A stretch of 64,000 nt of DNA from Paracoccaceae bacterium (GTDB taxonomy: Bacteria; Pseudomonadota; Alphaproteobacteria; Rhodobacterales; Rhodobacteraceae). How positions within the stretch are numbered: position 1 is the first letter of the stretch; each line of letters begins with the position of its first letter. A program made the translations under genes and the position numbers. A model generated the notes under the pieces. It worked only from the letters and a program-made list of their open reading frames with translations, ran no database searches and had not been told where the DNA came from. Below, one piece after another: positions 62,531-64,000 of this stretch. The stretch covers positions 21,266-85,265 of the forward strand of contig JAOTXT010000009.1 in assembly GCA_029862205.1 (NCBI GenBank), given 5' to 3'.

Positions 62531-64000
62531 CTATCGGAATAGATAGATCGGGCTTGTCCAAGCGCGGTGGCCGTCAATTTGCTGAACCCGGATGTAAAGG
62601 CGGGTGTCTCTATCAGCATGGACCAGGCAACTCTGGTTGATCTCCATGCTGCGTTGATCCAACTGTTCGGGCAGCCGCTGCGCAGTCATTCTGCGCTTGA
62701 GGCCACCGGCTTCGACTTTGGTCTCCTCAACCGAAAGCTCCGAAATCGGCACCTCCAAGCGCGCATGTGACGTATCAATCTTCAGCCGCCCCGCGGCACC
62801 GTTCTTGAACCAAAGGTCGACACCGCAATAGTTGCCGGAGGTGACCGCTTTCCAGCTGACGGCTTTTGCGGATCGATGCTGAATGCCCCTGTCCAGGTTC
62901 CAGTTGTTAAACATTTCAGCGCGGATGATCTCGTTGCCATCAATCTCAAGCGAGCCGTCCCAGTTGGTCGTTCGCGAACGACCACGATATTCGGCTCCAG
63001 AGAAGGTCAAGCGCACGCGGCTTCCAAGATCGTCGGCGCCATAAGTTCGGTAAGTCGCGAGATGATCCAGGCCGTCGAAAAGATCGATCTTCTCAACCGG
63101 GGCTGATCCGATCACGTTGATGAACAGCTCAACCTCGTCATCCGAAACTCGGGCAATGTCCCCGACCAGAAGCTCTGATACTCGCTCGCATTCAGCATCT
63201 GCGAACTCGGCAGGATCGCGCAAATAGCGCTCCACACCCCCTGCAACGCGAGCCCGGACGTCCACGTACACGCGGTTTCCCGTTGTCCCGTAGTGCCGGC
63301 GCGCGCGCAGTGCTTCGAAAATCCCGTCGCGGCTGAGTTCGTTGGCGAGATAGCAGGTCAGGCCGCCATAGGCGCCAAAGAAGCTTGCACCTGGGTAACT
63401 CGCGCCGACGCGTCCTTTATGGCCGTCTGAGTTGCAGACGACGCCAACGCGGTAGTTCTTTGAAAACGCATCGTGCAGCAGCCATTCAAAGGTGCCCCAG
63501 GACGAATGAACCTCGACAGAGGCCTCAAGCTTCCCGTCGTGAGCGTAGACGATATCCGCGTATCGACCTCCGCAATGCGCCCAGCAGACACAATCCTCAT
63601 CCTTCAGAAGCTCGAACAGATCATTTGCCAGGTGGCCGTCATTCACCTCATCGGAAAGGTCTGGCACCTGGGCGTGCGACGAGCGGTAAATCGGGCGGCC
63701 TTCGTGGCGGTAGAAAACATTGCGGTCGCCGCCGATCGCCGTGTTGGCGCTCCATTCGTATCCCGGGATTGCGACGAACCGGCCGGGCTCGTCGAGGCGC
63801 GCGGTAAGCGCATTGAGCTCTTCCCAGAATTGGCCGGTGATCTGAAAGTCGTTTCCTTGATGGGAGGACACATCGAGAAACGCGCGGTCGCGCGCGAACA
63901 AAAAATATTCCTCGGCGGTGTTCGTCCCGAGGGTCTCATTGGATTGTCCGTGCAGGTCACCCCAAAAGTGGAGCCAATCGGGCTCGTCTTGAATGCAGAG
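62531..64000 (-). CDS. DUF3604/PHP-like family protein, 5'-truncated by the window edge
   Basis: The frame is open from the window edge (64000) to the stop at 62531, so the start is outside. The visible 489 residues begin with LHFWGDLHGQSNETLGTNT, a metal-binding GDLH motif typical of PHP-type phosphoesterases, and continue with IPGYEWSA, WAHCGGRYADI and VCNSDGHKGRVG, which carry His and Asp metal ligands. This matches the DUF3604 family. The C-terminal half has a beta-rich domain of unknown role. The reaction is unproven; metal-dependent hydrolysis is a guess from the fold. Confidence 0.75.
   Translation of the reverse strand, partial: LCIQDEPDWLHFWGDLHGQSNETLGTNTAEEYFLFARDRAFLDVSSHQGNDFQITGQFWEELNALTARLDEPGRFVAIPGYEWSANTAIGGDRNVFYRHEGRPIYRSSHAQVPDLSDEVNDGHLANDLFELLKDEDCVCWAHCGGRYADIVYAHDGKLEASVEVHSSWGTFEWLLHDAFSKNYRVGVVCNSDGHKGRVGASYPGASFFGAYGGLTCYLANELSRDGIFEALRARRHYGTTGNRVYVDVRARVAGGVERYLRDPAEFADAECERVSELLVGDIARVSDDEVELFINVIGSAPVEKIDLFDGLDHLATYRTYGADDLGSRVRLTFSGAEYRGRSRTTNWDGSLEIDGNEIIRAEMFNNWNLDRGIQHRSAKAVSWKAVTSGNYCGVDLWFKNGAAGRLKIDTSHARLEVPISELSVEETKVEAGGLKRRMTAQRLPEQLDQRSMEINQSCLVHADRDTRLYIRVQQIDGHRAWTSPIYLFR

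Noticed and set aside
1..64000. Mobile elements, CRISPR arrays, tRNA or rRNA genes
   Set aside because: No transposase or integrase frames, no spaced direct repeats and no recognisable RNA gene were seen by eye; no program was run.

Overview
This GC-rich, gene-dense window looks like a chromosomal segment of an alphaproteobacterium, most likely of the Rhodobacterales/Roseobacter type (inferred). The clade markers are a nepR-ecfG general stress locus with a divergent phyR, a Shemin-pathway 5-aminolevulinate synthase (hemA), an rpmH-rnpA-yidD cluster, and many peptide, TRAP and Liv-type uptake systems. No tRNA, rRNA, CRISPR array, transposase or phage gene was recognised.

Layout. 1-5.7 kb: the end of an ornithine-cyclodeaminase-like gene, then a complete dipeptide-type ABC importer (SBP, two permeases, fused double ATPase). 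5.9-6.8 kb: a conserved-looking protein of unknown function. 6.9-9.1 kb (minus): a flavin disulfide oxidoreductase and a TVP38-type membrane protein. 9.2-10.1 kb: rpmH-rnpA-yidD. 10.1-14.4 kb (minus): an RND efflux pump and its adaptor. 14.6-16.6 kb (minus): an incomplete Liv-type ABC transporter with no permeases. 16.7-18.4 kb: the general stress response locus; phyR is split by a frameshift at a nine-base homopolymer, while nepR and ecfG are intact behind an EcfG-type promoter. 18.4-26.9 kb (minus): a nine-gene catabolic/uptake operon (TRAP transporter, IlvD-type dehydratase, thioesterase-like, isochorismatase-like, PhyH oxygenase, RraA-like, nitroreductase, and a 44-residue membrane protein).

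27.1-35.1 kb is the most unusual stretch. An Hpt protein lies divergent from a tight operon encoding a TPR/beta-barrel exporter, a 1092-residue protein joining two receiver domains, two degenerate GGDEF-like domains and a membrane GT2 polysaccharide synthase, a soluble histidine kinase, and a single-domain response regulator. It reads as an exopolysaccharide synthesis/export machine with a phosphorelay built into the synthase. 35.1-39.4 kb (minus) holds a one-module NRPS-like enzyme (A-PCP-TE, Cys nucleophile) and an amidohydrolase. 39.4-50.7 kb (plus) is a hydrolase/uptake operon: two CocE/NonD hydrolases, a second dipeptide-type ABC importer with a fused ATPase, a PhyH-like oxygenase, and a frameshifted alpha/beta hydrolase.

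50.8-53.3 kb carries small unknown genes, an MFS transporter and a Rap1a/Tai-like periplasmic protein. 53.3-61.8 kb is a coherent multiheme cytochrome module: a 12-CXXCH cytochrome divergent from a Cys-rich FNR-type regulator, which is coupled to ccmF-ccmH-ccmI and hemA. The right end has a DksA-type zinc-finger protein and a DUF3604/PHP-like gene running off the window.
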